A DNA stretch of 36,759 nucleotides from positions 1 to 36,759 of the forward strand of contig JAPZLL010000082.1 of NCBI GenBank assembly GCA_036250225.1. The letters run 5' to 3'. The number at the start of each line of letters is the position of its first letter. Position 1 is the stretch's first letter. This document shows, in pieces, positions 9,678 through 20,029 of this stretch. The position numbers and the translations under genes are program-made. Source of the stretch: Cercophora sp. LCS_1. Its lineage: Eukaryota > Ascomycota > Sordariomycetes > Sordariales > Lasiosphaeriaceae. Under the pieces are notes generated by a model, which did not search any database, was not told the DNA's origin, and worked only from the letters and a program-made list of their open reading frames with translations.

Positions 9678-11484
9678 TCAGGCTGAAGGCCGGTCCTCCC
9701 GCCGATCAGAAACGCGCACCCACATATCTCTGATGAAGAAGACCGAGTACTGTCTCTCATTCCAGGGCGCCTTGGGATTCAAGATCTGGAAGTTGAAGTC
9801 TCGCAGGAGCTAACCCACGATCTCGCGTTAGCACAGTGAAGAGTTGTACTGTCATCATTGAGAAGGATCCGTGGGTAGAGGGATGAGTCAAGGGTTGACC
9901 TACCTCAAAGAAGACCTTGTTCAGCTCGAGCAATGCAATTGTCTTGCCCGCGCACCCGTAGCGCCCGTACCCAAAGATAAGTTCGACGTGCCGCTCCATT
10001 TCGATGCGTATATCCGCGCCGGCTTCAAGCCACCGTTCCGGGCGGAATACGCTAGCATCTTGGCCAAACACGTCTTTTCGACGCAAGAGAGACCATACAT
10101 TCCAGGCGATTTTAGTACCACCCGGGACGAGTTTTCCGTCGAGCGTGTCGCCTTCCGGTGGGACGAGCTTGCTCGCGAGGATGTGGTTGGGTGGATGGAT
10201 GCGCAGCCCTTCGTAGATGACAGCCTTTTGCAGGACATGGTGAGAATCCTTTGCGTTCGCCAACAAGAACAATTCTGATCCGGGCACGGGCGAGATGGGG
10301 TGATTTCATACCTGCAGATACGGCAATTTCTTAGCCTCGGCATGAGAAACTACCGGTGAGCTGGCCCTGCTGCTGGCGATGGCTTCGTCAATCTCGTCTT
10401 GTAAGCGCCTGTAGACATGCGGAGTAGTAAGGATGTAGAGCATCGTGCCGCGAATAATGCCGGCAGTAGTATCAGAACCGGCGGCGACGGCTAACGGCAC
10501 TTCGGCTTCGCAGTGCCGCCGGCTCAGGCCGTGACGAATGAACGAGCCCTGGAAGGAAAGTTGTTAGCACTCAGACAGGCCTTGGGCCACAGGCGTACGA
10601 GGGGCAACGCTTGCCAGCATGTCAGGTCTTTCCGGTGCATCGGACTCAAACCGTTCGGTGACCACTCTCCTGGCGAGACTGCTCATTCGCTCTGTGTTTA
10701 GCGACGGTAAGTATTAACGAGAAGCTGAGAGCACGAACCCGTTCACATACCCCATCCCTTCAGGGTCAGTATCCTTCGGCCCTATGATCATGAGCGTGAG
10801 GTCATTCAGGAAGATTCGCCGCATCCAGGGAACGTCGCAGCACAACACATAAAAGGCGGCCACATCTTCAACTGTCTGGATGAATTTGTTGACGTCGGAA
10901 TCTGTGGCGAGGCACCCCCATTGGCGTCCAAAAGCGAGTTTGGTGATGGAGTCAATGGTCAAGTACTGGGCCGTTCTGCCGAGGTCCATGGGCTTTGTGT
11001 CACCAGCTGTCGATAAATACTTTCGCCGTATCAGGTCTTTAAAGCACAGTAGCTGACCGTCGATGTCTGCCTCTAGGGTTGGCACATCTTTCCCCGAGTA
11101 GGCCGCAGCCGTCTTCGACTTGATGTCATTGTGGAGCTCATCGTCGTCAGTCGTAAACATCGAGTGGACGTGCGGGTCCGACCTGAAGGAATTATACCAC
11201 TTGTCTCGCTTGTAGGGCGAACGGGCAGCATTCATCCGGCGGATGATAGCTGGGTCGTCGGTGATGAGAACGTCCGGGCCGATGCGGATGAGTGCATCGC
11301 CATACTTTTCCTTGGTTTCCATGTGGATTTGCCAAGCTCTCCCTGAGAGCGCCGTCTTCATCATCCACGCGTATGAAAAGCGGCCAAGCGTCGGGCCTGC
11401 GAAGTGTCGTAAGCGATACCACGACACGAAGCATGAGGTGATATATGCTGCGGAGATCGCCAAGGCAAAGAGGAGGTATGCCAT
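9678..11484 (-). CDS. Cytochrome P450, pisatin demethylase-like
   Basis: Five exons join in phase on the minus strand: 11484-10751, 10678-10615, 10548-10312, 10224-9904 and 9809-9678. They give 495 residues, a normal P450 length. The N-terminus has one membrane anchor (AYLLFALAISAAYITSCF), so it should sit in the ER. Diagnostic motifs are the I-helix AAGSDTT, the ExxR helix in YEGLRIHPP, FRPERW, and the haem loop FGYGRYGCAGKTIA with the Cys ligand. The haem-loop wording and ELNKVFFELLRDF resemble the pisatin demethylase/benzoate-hydroxylase-like group (recalled), but the substrate is unknown. The open frame runs 20 codons upstream without an ATG, so I start at 11484. Intron 10549-10614 begins with GC rather than GT (GCAAGC) and ends TGCTAAC...CAG. 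The others are GT-AG, 72, 87 and 94 bp. The gene appears intact. Confidence 0.92.
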
Positions 11485-12386
11485 TTGGGACAATCGTTTC
11501 AGTCGAGGGGGCCGAGGGCGAAGTTTTGTCAATATGTCAAGCAAGAGCCAGTACCTAAGGGAAGACCTTGTCTCTGAGCGAGATACTACCTACCCCTCTT
11601 CTGTTTGATCGGGAGAGGTAGGTTTTTATATCAAATGGTACCCCGCTCCATGGGCCGAGTGCTGCTTGGCGGCTGCGGGATAGCACCAATGAGGCACCTG
11701 GTACTTATCGTCCTGTGTCGCATTGAAAGGCACACCTACTTAGGGGAACTAACAGAAGTTAGTAATATCTGCCCGATAAAGCAAACAGCCAGCTATACCT
11801 ATTATGAAGTAGCATACAGGGATAAAGTCAGCGATTATAAGGTGTAATGCCATGTGCTGGAATTGTGGAAGTTACCAGGCTTCCTCCACACATATGGACG
11901 CCTAGCAAATACCTCCCAACATACCGTACCGACGAACGTATACGTGTGCCTATTATCTTACCACTCCGGTCGTTCTTTCTGGGCCCACCACCTCAGGACA
12001 CACGTACCACATCACATACAGCCCTTTAATTCCTGACAAGTGCGTCGCTCTGTCCTCTAGCGTCATAATAGATACACGTCTCATGTCCTCCAGCAACCTC
12101 ATACTTCTACACGCGTACAAAAGCTTCACAGCGAGAATATCCGGAATCCTTTTCATATATAAAACCTAACAAACTAGATCTGACTCGTAAAGGCAACAAC
12201 CAAAATAATAATAACATAAATAATAAAGAAGATCCAGTAAATAACCTAAATGACATTGAGGTTATATACCGTACATCGTCCCCAATGGCAAGATGTGACA
12301 GGCCACCAACGTCCCCATCAGCTGCTCGGCTAGCTAGCCACTGTTCCCGCCTCGGACCCGCTTATCACGGAGCTGGCGACGGCAGA
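11485..12386. other. P450 upstream region, no gene seen
   Basis: About 900 bp with scattered short open frames on both strands, none family-like. AAT/AAC-rich low-complexity sequence lies at about 12185-12245. The P450 promoter should lie just above 11484 on the minus strand. Confidence 0.35.
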
Positions 12387-12736
12387 TCAAGCGCGATTGG
12401 AGTTTTCGGAAGCGGCCTCAAAAAGGCGTAGCTGATCCAGATTGGTCAAGCAATCGACATCTGCCTCCGCAGCCTCGCTGAGCATTTGTGTTAACGGCGG
12501 CGGCGCGAGCTCGTAGAGGCCGTTGACGATGGGTTCTCTAGCGCACGCGCGGCTGGCAGCTAGCAATTTTGATTGGTGCCACCTTCTTGAAACCTTTGCT
12601 CTGTGGCAGCTTCCGCTGTTTTCTGTTGGATATTGCCGAATCTGCCCAATCCCCCTGCCTGCGGGCGCTTTGCAGTGGACTCAGTTTGAAGATAAAAGCT
12701 CTGGATCATCATTTCCCCATCGGTCGTGGGTCCGTC
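12387..12736 (-). CDS. Possible C-terminal exons of an unknown protein
   Basis: Two minus-strand segments can be joined in phase: 12736-12594 (preceded by a TTCTTGCAG acceptor) and 12537-12387, across an intron with a weak GTTTCA donor and a GCGCTAG acceptor. The product reads DGPTTDGEMMIQSFYLQTES..., then TAEAATEQREPIVNGLYELAP, and ends CLTNLDQLRLFEAASENSNRA. The amino-acid mix looks coding, but I could not find the 5' exon or recognise the family, and the overlapping plus frame is equally long. It may be a real gene tail or chance. Confidence 0.25.
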
Positions 12737-13394
12737 CTGCAAGAATCCAAGCCGGAGTTGGGACTTGGAAGCCACCACTCGCACCACTTGGGACGGACAG
12801 TCATCAAACAGCAACGCAGCCTTTGACGCATGTCTGTATTATCGGTGGTCGGCAGGGCGCTATCTTGCATCCTCATCGGCATGCAGGGCTCGGAGTTTCC
12901 GGAGTATCCATGACGTTCGCAACTTGTGAAGTCGCTATAAAACGGTGGATGACTAAAGGTAACCTTTACTCAGCATGGGGTCGAAGTTATCCCCTTCGGC
13001 GAGGACGTACAGTGCGATTGCCTCTCCAACCTCTTAGCACTGCGTTTTTAGGTAGTTTCCTCCTCCACCCAACAAACACTGAAACTCCAACAAGCTTCAT
13101 CCACCATCTGGGCATCATGGACTGAAGCCTCGAATCCAGTCAGCACTGTGCGCATCATCAAGGCTGAAAGATGGGAAGGGAATTACCTTGGGCCCCATAC
13201 CCCCTATCCATTGTTCCCCAACCAGATGTATAAGTACAGCCAAGCGGCTCGGCGGTGCGCGTCTTTCCTCCTCCTCGCTCTTCTGCACTTAAATCATTCT
13301 GGGCTGTTTAGTCCACATTTGATGTCGTCGTACCCACACCACACTGGCTTTCGCAAAGAAAACAAGATATACGGATCCAGCGACACGAGAGACG
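12737..13394. other. Spacer upstream of the GFA gene
   Basis: About 660 bp without a supported gene. It should hold the promoter of the GFA-family gene; a TATAAG at 13229-13234 lies 161 bp before that start. It may also hold the missing 5' exons of the minus-strand candidate just below 12737. Confidence 0.35.
13229..13234 (+). promoter_or_regulatory. Candidate TATA element of the GFA-family gene
   Basis: TATAAG in the context ATGTATAAGTACAGC lies 161 bp upstream of the ATG at 13395. Reasonable if the leader is about 130 nt, but it rests only on consensus and position. Confidence 0.3.
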
Positions 13395-13972
13395 ATGGCT
13401 TCTAGTACCGCGGGCGAGTCCAAGCCCTACCTTCCGCTTGCTGGCCTCGCCGGAGACGGTTGGTCCAAGGACGGCAAGGCGACAGCCGCCTGCTACTGCG
13501 GCACCGTGCAACTCATTGTGGTGAGCCCAACGGTCTAATTAGCCCAACGGGATATCAAAACTGACGTGTATCATCTCGCAAATAGTCGCTCGACGGCGTC
13601 GTCAACACCTTTGTCTGCAACTGCGCCGACTGCCGCAATATCACCGCGTCCATGTTCGCCGGCAATTTCACCGCCAAGAACTCGCACTTTGAGCACGCGC
13701 GCGGAAAGAACCGTCTCAAGACGTTTAGCCAGTCCCAGACGATAGCTTCGGGCAAGGCGATGACCAAATACTTCTGCGAAAACTGCGGCACACTCATGTG
13801 CCGTGTCGGCGAGCGCTTCGCTGGCGTGAGCATCCTACGCATTGGCACTGTCGACGACTTCTCGTTGCATGAGACCAGACTCCGACCACGCCGGGAGCAT
13901 TGGACGAAAGACCGTGTCTGCTGGTTCACGGGAGTCCAGGGGGCCGAGGAGACTTTTGAGGCCCAGGGATGA
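13395..13972 (+). CDS. GFA/CENP-V family zinc-binding protein
   Basis: Two exons, 13395-13520 and 13586-13972, flank a 65-bp intron (GTGAGC, CTGAC branch, AATAG) and encode 170 residues. The zinc ligands of the GFA fold are complete: CxCG at residues 33-36 (CYCGTV), CxxC-type CNCADC at 53-58 and CENCG at 106-110. The family includes S-(hydroxymethyl)glutathione synthase and many fungal relatives of unknown activity, so a role in handling formaldehyde or other reactive small molecules is only a possibility. No targeting sequence is visible and a cytosolic location is likely. The gene appears intact. Confidence 0.88.
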
Positions 13973-14999
13973 GGGCGAAGGCCGTGGCTCGCCATGTAGC
14001 GCAATATGGCAGCTCGCCGTCAAGGCATTTATCCGGCGCAACGGTTCCATCGTACAATACTTGACGCCGATGTGACAGCCTTCTAGGAGCAGACGGCGGC
14101 CCGAGAGGGGAAGGATAAGGTCGGAAGGACAGGTTGGCTGTGTACGGCGTGGATTGGGCCTCCTTTGATGGCCCTCCAAAGGGGTTATTGATCTCAATCC
14201 TCCTGAGGTGACTAGTTCGATCAATGAATCAATATTCTTTCTTCTGGCACGCCCTAAATCCTTGGAGCTTACACTCTGGCATGATGTCGCCCGCTCTCAA
14301 GCACAGTACGGCATCTAACTTCCAGGTTCAGAGCGGGTTTCCAACGCGGATGCACGAGAAGGCATCCCCCAACCTGGGGTCATGTATCTAACTTTGGTTG
14401 AGAGGAATGGGGGCACCGTAGAAAAGTCAACTTTACTAATGGGTGCAAATCAATGAACAGAATCCGGGCCGGCCAACCCCTTCTCAATCGACTAGGCCCG
14501 GAGACTCAGCAACTAATAGTACCAACTTCCATGGTGGAGCGGTGGTTCAGGGGGACGTGTCGTATTTGGACCCAGACGGGATGCGCCAACATGGCGACAG
14601 AAACGCCAAAGTTCAATTGGCGCCCTCGGGACATGCCGCTTTCTAGATCACATCCAAATTGATTGATGACCAAGTCCGACAATGCGAAATTATTCAGCAG
14701 CAGCGTCGCACGACTCACGCGGCATCTGCATGCCAAGACTTTTGGACGGCAGTTCGATTCGCGGGAGGGCTTTCCGTTTCTTGGTTCCGCAGGTACATGT
14801 CGGTTTGGTGGACGAATCCGAGGGTGACTGCAAGGTCGTGTTGAGCGCATTGAGTGCATTAAAATGCAACGCGGGTATCCTGAACAAAGACGTGGGAAAA
14901 GGACGACTATAATAAGTCTGGATCAAGACCGAACTTTGTCAACTCCCTCTCCTACCTGATCAACACCTCTCCCCACCAGGCACCACAGGTACCATCACC
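13973..14999. other. Intergenic region upstream of the permease
   Basis: About 1 kb. The open frames on both strands at 14440-14930 overlap each other and have no recognisable content. The last 60 bp before the permease are C-rich and pyrimidine-rich (CTCCCTCTCC...CACCTCTCCCC), as is usual before fungal start codons. Confidence 0.4.
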
Positions 15000-16677
15000 A
15001 TGTCCGAAACCAAATCCCCCCTCCCCGCCTCCGAAACCACCCCCCTCACCCACGGCAGCACCCCCCTCGACCTCCACGACATGTCCCGCATGGGCAAGCC
15101 CCAACAGCTCCACCGCACCTTCCGCCTCCTCTCCATCTTCTCCTTCACCACCGTCCTCATGGCCACCTGGGAAGCGCAGCTCACGGTAAGCATCTTTGGG
15201 CTCATCAACGGCGGCACCGCCGGCCTCATCTGGATGTACCTTGCCACCTTCCTCGGTCTTTTTGCCGCCATCTTGTCCATGGCCGAGATGGCGTCCATGG
15301 CGCCCACGACCGGAGGGCAGTACCATTGGGTGAGCGAGTTTGCGCCGGCAGAGTGGCAGAGGTTTCTGAGTTTCGTCGTCGGGTGGTTATGCGTGCTTGG
15401 TTGGCAGGTGGGGAACGCGGCGATCTCGTTTTTGGTGGCGCAGCAGATTTTGGGGGTGGTGGTGTTGGATACGAATGAGGGCTATTATGTGCCGGAGCGG
15501 TGGCATTTGACGCTGGTGGTGGTGGGGATCATGACGGTGTGCATGCTGTTGAACACGGTGCTGTATAGGGCGCTGCCGGTGGTGGAGATGGTGGCACTGG
15601 TGCTGCACTTGGCGGGCTTTGTTGCCGTATTGGTGCCGCTGTGGGTGACGGGACCGAGGGTGCAGTCGGCGAGGGAGGTCTTCTTTACATTTACAGATGG
15701 GGGCGGGTGGGGGAACGTTGGGCTTTCGTGTCTGGTGGGGATCCTCTCGCCGATATTCAGTCTGATCGGGCCCGACTCGGCCACGCATATGGCGGAGGAG
15801 CTGCGGGATGCGAGCAAGTCGTTGCCGAGGGCCATGATTGCTACGGCGCTGGTCAACGGGGCGTTGGGTTTTGTCATGGTGGTGACGTTTTGCATGGTGC
15901 TCGGCGATCTGGACAGCGTGCTGCAGACGCCGACGACGCAGCCGTTTATCCAGGTGTTTTACAACGCCGTGGGCAGTCGCGGCGGTGCGACGGTCATGAC
16001 GTGCATCATGATTGTCATGGCTGCGTGCGGAGTGGTCAACAACATTGCGACGAGCAGCCGGCAGTTGTGGGCGTTTGCGAGGGACCAGGGGATGCCATTC
16101 TCGGGCTGGTTTGCCAAGGTGCATCCGCGTTGGGGACTGCCGTTGAACGCGCTGGGGGTGTCGTATGTCTTTGCGGTGCTGCTGTCGTTGATCAACATCG
16201 GAAGTACTGTGGTGAGTATCGTCTTGGCTTAATATGTCTGGGGTTCGTTTGGTCATGTCGTGGTAAACTGACCAATACACAGGCATTCAATATCCTCACG
16301 AGTCTGGGCGTGGGTGCGCTGCTCTCATCATATGTCATCTCCATTAGCTGTATCGCACTCAAGCGGATCCGGAACGAGCCATTGTTGCCTAGAAGCTTCA
16401 ATCTCGGGAGGGCGGGCTTGCCCATCAATGTGTTCAGCGTCTTGTTTCTGCTGCTCACGTTCATCATGGTCAGTCGAACCAAGCCAAAGCTTTGCGGGAA
16501 ATACTAATTAACACGATGCAGACATTCTTCCCACCTGTGCCAAACCCTACTCTGGAGATGATGAACTGGAACATTCTTGTGTATGGGACCGTGGTTGTCT
16601 TCAGCGTGGTGTACTACATCTTTAGAGCCCGGTTTCGATACGTCGGCCCTGTCGAGTATGTTCGGAAATCTGTCTAG
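15000..16677 (+). CDS. APC-family amino acid/choline permease
   Basis: Three exons, 15000-16211, 16283-16468 and 16522-16677, join in phase 0 at both introns (71 and 53 bp) and give 517 residues. About twelve membrane helices are visible. Signature text of the fungal GABA/choline permease branch is present: LSIFSFTTVLMATWEA, GLINGGTAGLIWMYL, SMAEMASMAPTTGGQYHWVSEFAP and DSATHMAEELRDASKSLPRAM. Relatives in yeast include Uga4 (GABA) and Hnm1 (choline). The substrate here is not determined and the protein should lie in the plasma or vacuolar membrane. Codon use is very G/C-ending and no lesion is seen, so it is probably functional. It stands alone, with no operon-like partner. Confidence 0.9.
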
Positions 16678-16859
16678 GCGGGCTACAGGAAAATGAAAAG
16701 CGCGCTGCGTTCAAGACAACAGGGGGTGGTGGTTGGTGGTTGGCAGCTGGTCCTGTAGTACCGTGGCGCACAGGGATAAATCCGAGCCGACCGCGCCCAC
16801 TCTCATCTACCACTGGGCAGTAGTGGGCGAGCGGTAACCCTGCAGCATATCAAACGCGT

Positions 16860-18044
16860 AGGATCACGCCACCCCGGGACGGGTCTGAACCGCTGTGGCT
16901 CCAATCCGCGCTCCCTCAGTTGGGACTTCAACGATCCCTACGACGCATCTCCCCCGTCTTCGAGTTCAGCACGACGCCCGGGCGGCTAATCAGGCTCGGT
17001 GGCCTCTGGGGACGGACGTACTCGACGAGACCACTGGTAAACAACACGTTACCGGGCTACGAGATACCGCAGGACGCCCTCTCCACCGTGAGAGAAGAAC
17101 CCTGGCATCGAACCACCATCCAAGGCATTCCCGGCTCAGAGGACATCACCGTCTCGGTATCCGCCTGCGTGGCCAACAACATTGGTCTCACCTACGGCGT
17201 GACCATGGACAGCCCATCCGACGGACCGGAGCCAACCCTAGAATGGCGAGGCCGCCTTCACAGACGGCAATCCGACATCGCCGATCTCTCACGTTTCCGC
17301 TACGACACCACTGCCGTCCGCCGACAGCTCTCGGCCACAACCGCCTCCCTTACCCCTCAACAGCGTGGCATCATGAACCTCAACCCCGACCCGTCCAACT
17401 GGACAAAGCCCCTCGACGGCAGCAGCGAGCTATACCTCGCGCCCGAAGAACCCTTCCCCGCCCTGAAACCCCTCGTATGAAACCAACCCCCCCCCTCCCG
17501 CGCGCCCTGCGACGCCGATCCCTCGGCCATCATGTCCACCGCGCCCGACAACGACTCGGGCCACCCCGCGCACGTCACGCTTTTTGCAGACACGTTGGCC
17601 GAGACAAAAAGCCCTGCTCGGGCCATCCAAGCCTGGTTGAACGTCATGACGCGGCAAAAGTTCTACGACTCGCTGGGTAGATTCACGGCGGGTGGCGAGG
17701 CGCACTACGCGCAGTTGGTGCAAGTGTTTGCGCCGCAGCGGTGGTCTGGTTTTGTTGGCGTGGTGGTCGTGCTGGCTGCCATCTCGCGGCTGTGGTGTGG
17801 GTTACGGTGTGGTTCTTGCGTGTGACGCGCCATTCGATGCTCGGGCAGTTGGCAGGCGGTGGCGCAGGTGGTTTCGGACGCGGCGATGCCGCTATTGATG
17901 CTCGCTGATGATCGGAAGGATTCCGAGGTGACGGGGGTGATCCGGGCCCGTTTCAGAGGGGACGGGAGGTGCGGTGTTGCAAGGTCGAGGAAACCCGGGC
18001 GAGAGGGGAGAAGGGAACTGCTAGTTGTTGGTTTGAGGTCGTGA
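16860..18044 (+). pseudogene. Decayed fungal multi-pass membrane protein gene
   Basis: A plus frame open from about 16860 to TGA at 17478 encodes a soluble region (NNTLPGYEIPQDALSTVREEPWHR...SVSACVANNIG, then NWTKPLDGSS). The same frame continues after the stop as DADPSAIMSTAPDN... and the helical segment AWLNVMTRQKFYDSLGRF, then APQRWSGFVGVVVVLA, a membrane helix. Near 17785 the frame must shift to read VVWVTVWFLRVTRHSMLGQ, and near 17850 it must shift again to read WQAVAQVVSDAAMPLLMLADD. This order (soluble domain, one helix, TRHSxLG, WQAVAQVVS) matches a widespread uncharacterised fungal membrane family, recalled without a name. No start codon is visible, so the 5' end is truncated as well. 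At least three lesions make it a pseudogene. Confidence 0.65.
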
Positions 18045-18120
18045 ACTCCTTTGTGTTCGGGTACCTACCTAGGTGAGGTGGACGCCCTCGAGTGGCCATA
18101 AGGTAGATATCTGCACGTTT

Positions 18121-18200
18121 CTTCCGCCTCTCGCCCCGAGATATGTCCGCGAAAGCGCTACATACGCCCAAGTCTCGTCGTCCTCGTCAGTGTCCCATCG
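18121..18200. repeat. 80-bp dispersed repeat, copy A
   Basis: Aligned by eye without gaps to 22211-22290, 61 of 80 positions match; 16 of the 19 differences are transitions. The shared core is CTCCGCCTCTCxCCCCGAGATA and CGCTAxATA. Here it lies 58 bp upstream of an F-box-like start. It may be a shared promoter segment or part of a dispersed element. Confidence 0.6.
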
Positions 18201-18257
18201 TCATGAATCCTCTCCTCTACAATTCTTCTCCCTGCCACCGACGGAGCTCGAAATGAC

Positions 18258-18343
18258 ATGTTGCGGCGGGGCGGCGCTCCCATTCTCAAGCTGCCCGATG
18301 AGCTGCTGTTCGAACAGTTCGTCACTAGTCGGTTGAGGTAAAA
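18258..18343 (+). pseudogene. Orphan F-box N-terminus
   Basis: ATG at 18258 opens a 27-codon frame, MLRRGGAPILKLPDELLFEQF and onward, that ends at a TAA at 18339-18341. The LKLPDELLFEQ portion is the classic first helix of an F-box, which binds Skp1 in SCF ubiquitin ligases. The stop lies inside a GGTAAA that could be a donor, but no F-box or LRR sequence follows within 200 bp before the next gene on the other strand. It is most likely the remnant of a truncated gene. It sits directly behind repeat copy A. Confidence 0.4.
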
Positions 18344-18528
18344 CATAACTATGAGGCGACGGTATTGCTCACCTAAGCCTCAACGGTCCTGTTGTCACGA
18401 GATCACCAGGACCGCATCATGAGATAAATTGTGACATCAATTTCCAATTCTGGTATGCTGAGCAGGTGGCATTGCAAGATCTTGACACTACATTCTATCA
18501 CCCCTCTATGCCCATACCTCGAGTTTGT

Positions 18529-19210
18529 CTAGTTCCCTGACGGAGCCTCCTCAAAGCTGATATTAGTGAAAGGCAGGTCTACCTCGCTCTGGCTCATCCC
18601 GCACGAAAGCAGCACTCCGTTCTCGCCCTCCCTGTCAACACACACCTCAAATGGAGTGTTCGCTATCATGGTCGCGTCGAAGAGCAGCCTGTGTTGTTTT
18701 GAACCGGTGGTTAGTATTGATCCATTTTCCCAGCTTTGCATGGGGGCAATGCAAAACGTACGGTTTGCTAGAGTCCGTGCCAGCGCATCGCCACTGGAAC
18801 CGAAAGCCTATGCGCCCGCCCGGTTGGCCAGCCTCCTGTCCGCCTCGCTCTACGAGATACTGGCAGCCCTGGAGCGTAGAAGGGAGCGGTGTCTCGCCCG
18901 CTCTGCAGACACTCCAAGTTACACCGCCAGCCGTGATAGGGATGCGGTCGAGCCGATACGTTTCTTCCGTGGCTGGATCCCACACCGCGAAAGTTGCGAT
19001 GGTCTGCGTCTGGGACGCCGAGCCGTTCACTTGCACAGTGTCAATTTGGTATTCTGTGAGAATGAAGCCGGTGATGTTGGAGAAGGTAGTTGCTGAGCAG
19101 CTAGCACGGCTGTGTAGTGCGTTGATGTTGAGGGGGAGTCCTGGTACTGGGGATGCTGCCGCTTGTGAGACGAACAGCAGGCCCGTGAGGAAGGATTTAG
19201 AAAGAAACAT
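18529..19210 (-). CDS. Small secreted six-cysteine protein (AA1-like), effector candidate
   Basis: ATG at 19210 starts a signal peptide (MFLSKSFLTGLLFVSQAAA) with a likely cut before SPVPG. Exons 19210-18762 and 18688-18529 join across a 73-bp intron (GTACGT donor, ACTAACC branch, ACAG) to give 202 residues. The mature chain has six cysteines (SCSATTF, WSVCRAG, QGCQYL, WRCAG, EVCVD, SCGMS), one N-glycosylation site NIT near the start and a beta-rich look. It resembles small secreted AA1-like (Alt a 1-type) fungal proteins in general style, but I would not assign it to a named family with confidence. It is intact, predicted extracellular, and a candidate effector or wall-associated protein. 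Confidence 0.8.
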
Positions 19211-20029
19211 CTTGACCAAGGTATCTGTCTGACTGCACTGCCGGTGAAAAAATGGATGGTAAAGAGGAGACGGAAAGCTTCAGTCCTCCTAGCGATTTGC
19301 TTCTTATCCGCATCCTTTATCTCAACCACGGGAATATTGGCCGGAATGAACCGGTGGGTGTGTAGGCACAATTTCACTGGCATACCGGATCAATTAAAGC
19401 TTGTTGTGTTTAAGAGCGGCAGCCATATCGCACGGTTAGCCTAATTTATGCAGAACGCTCACGGGGAACCGGGAATTAAACTACCTACCCGACCATGACT
19501 TGGGAAAGATTCTGGAAAAGCTCAGGATAAATAGCTAGCTAGGTACGGCTAGCTCCAGCTCGGGATTGCAAAGGGAGAGAAAATTTGGTGTAGCATCACC
19601 ACAACGAACATAGCTGTTCTAGAGTTGATGTACAGTCACAACAACGATACCGAGCATCAAAACGAGCGTTTTCAGTCGGGAGCGCAGATGGGCGACATGC
19701 CAGATGGGAGCCGGAGCCCAAGCCACAAATTCGCTCAGCCTCTAAGGGGCCTCCCCCTGGAATGTCAGCGTGCCTGCATCGATGAAACTGCACGCCATTT
19801 CGCTGTTAGTTTTGGCAGATCTCCGCCTTCTGACGCGGAGCGGTCAAAGATGGTGTCTTGATCGTGTCTTTTTGTGTTGTGATTTGTTTTACAAATGCAA
19901 TATGCGGAGCGATCAACGGGGAGATAGCTAGGCTTGTGCTCACACCGCTATTAGGCTACTACGTATTCTCATCTCATCGCATTCTTGCGTTTACACACGA
20001 CCTGGCCCTAACCTAACTAGACCTTCACA
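19211..20029. other. Divergent intergenic region, secreted protein and LtrA genes
   Basis: About 820 bp with no supported gene. It contains a TAGCTAGCTAGGTA run near 19530-19545. It should hold the promoter of the secreted-protein gene (minus) and of the ancestral LtrA gene (plus). Just before the LtrA start is a pyrimidine-rich leader ending in CACAATG. Confidence 0.4.

Noticed and set aside
12523..13125. 200-codon plus-strand frame
   Set aside because: It starts at TTG, has no conserved composition or promoter, and conflicts with a slightly better minus-strand reading.
14952..16286. Long minus-strand open frames over the permease
   Set aside because: They are antisense shadows of a G/C-ending coding sequence; their products are His/Arg-rich and have no family likeness.
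17953..18171. Minus-strand frame with a CSAFADISRGERR-like string matching one near 22250
   Set aside because: The peptide similarity only reflects the DNA repeat pair at 18121 and 22211; it is not evidence for a protein family.
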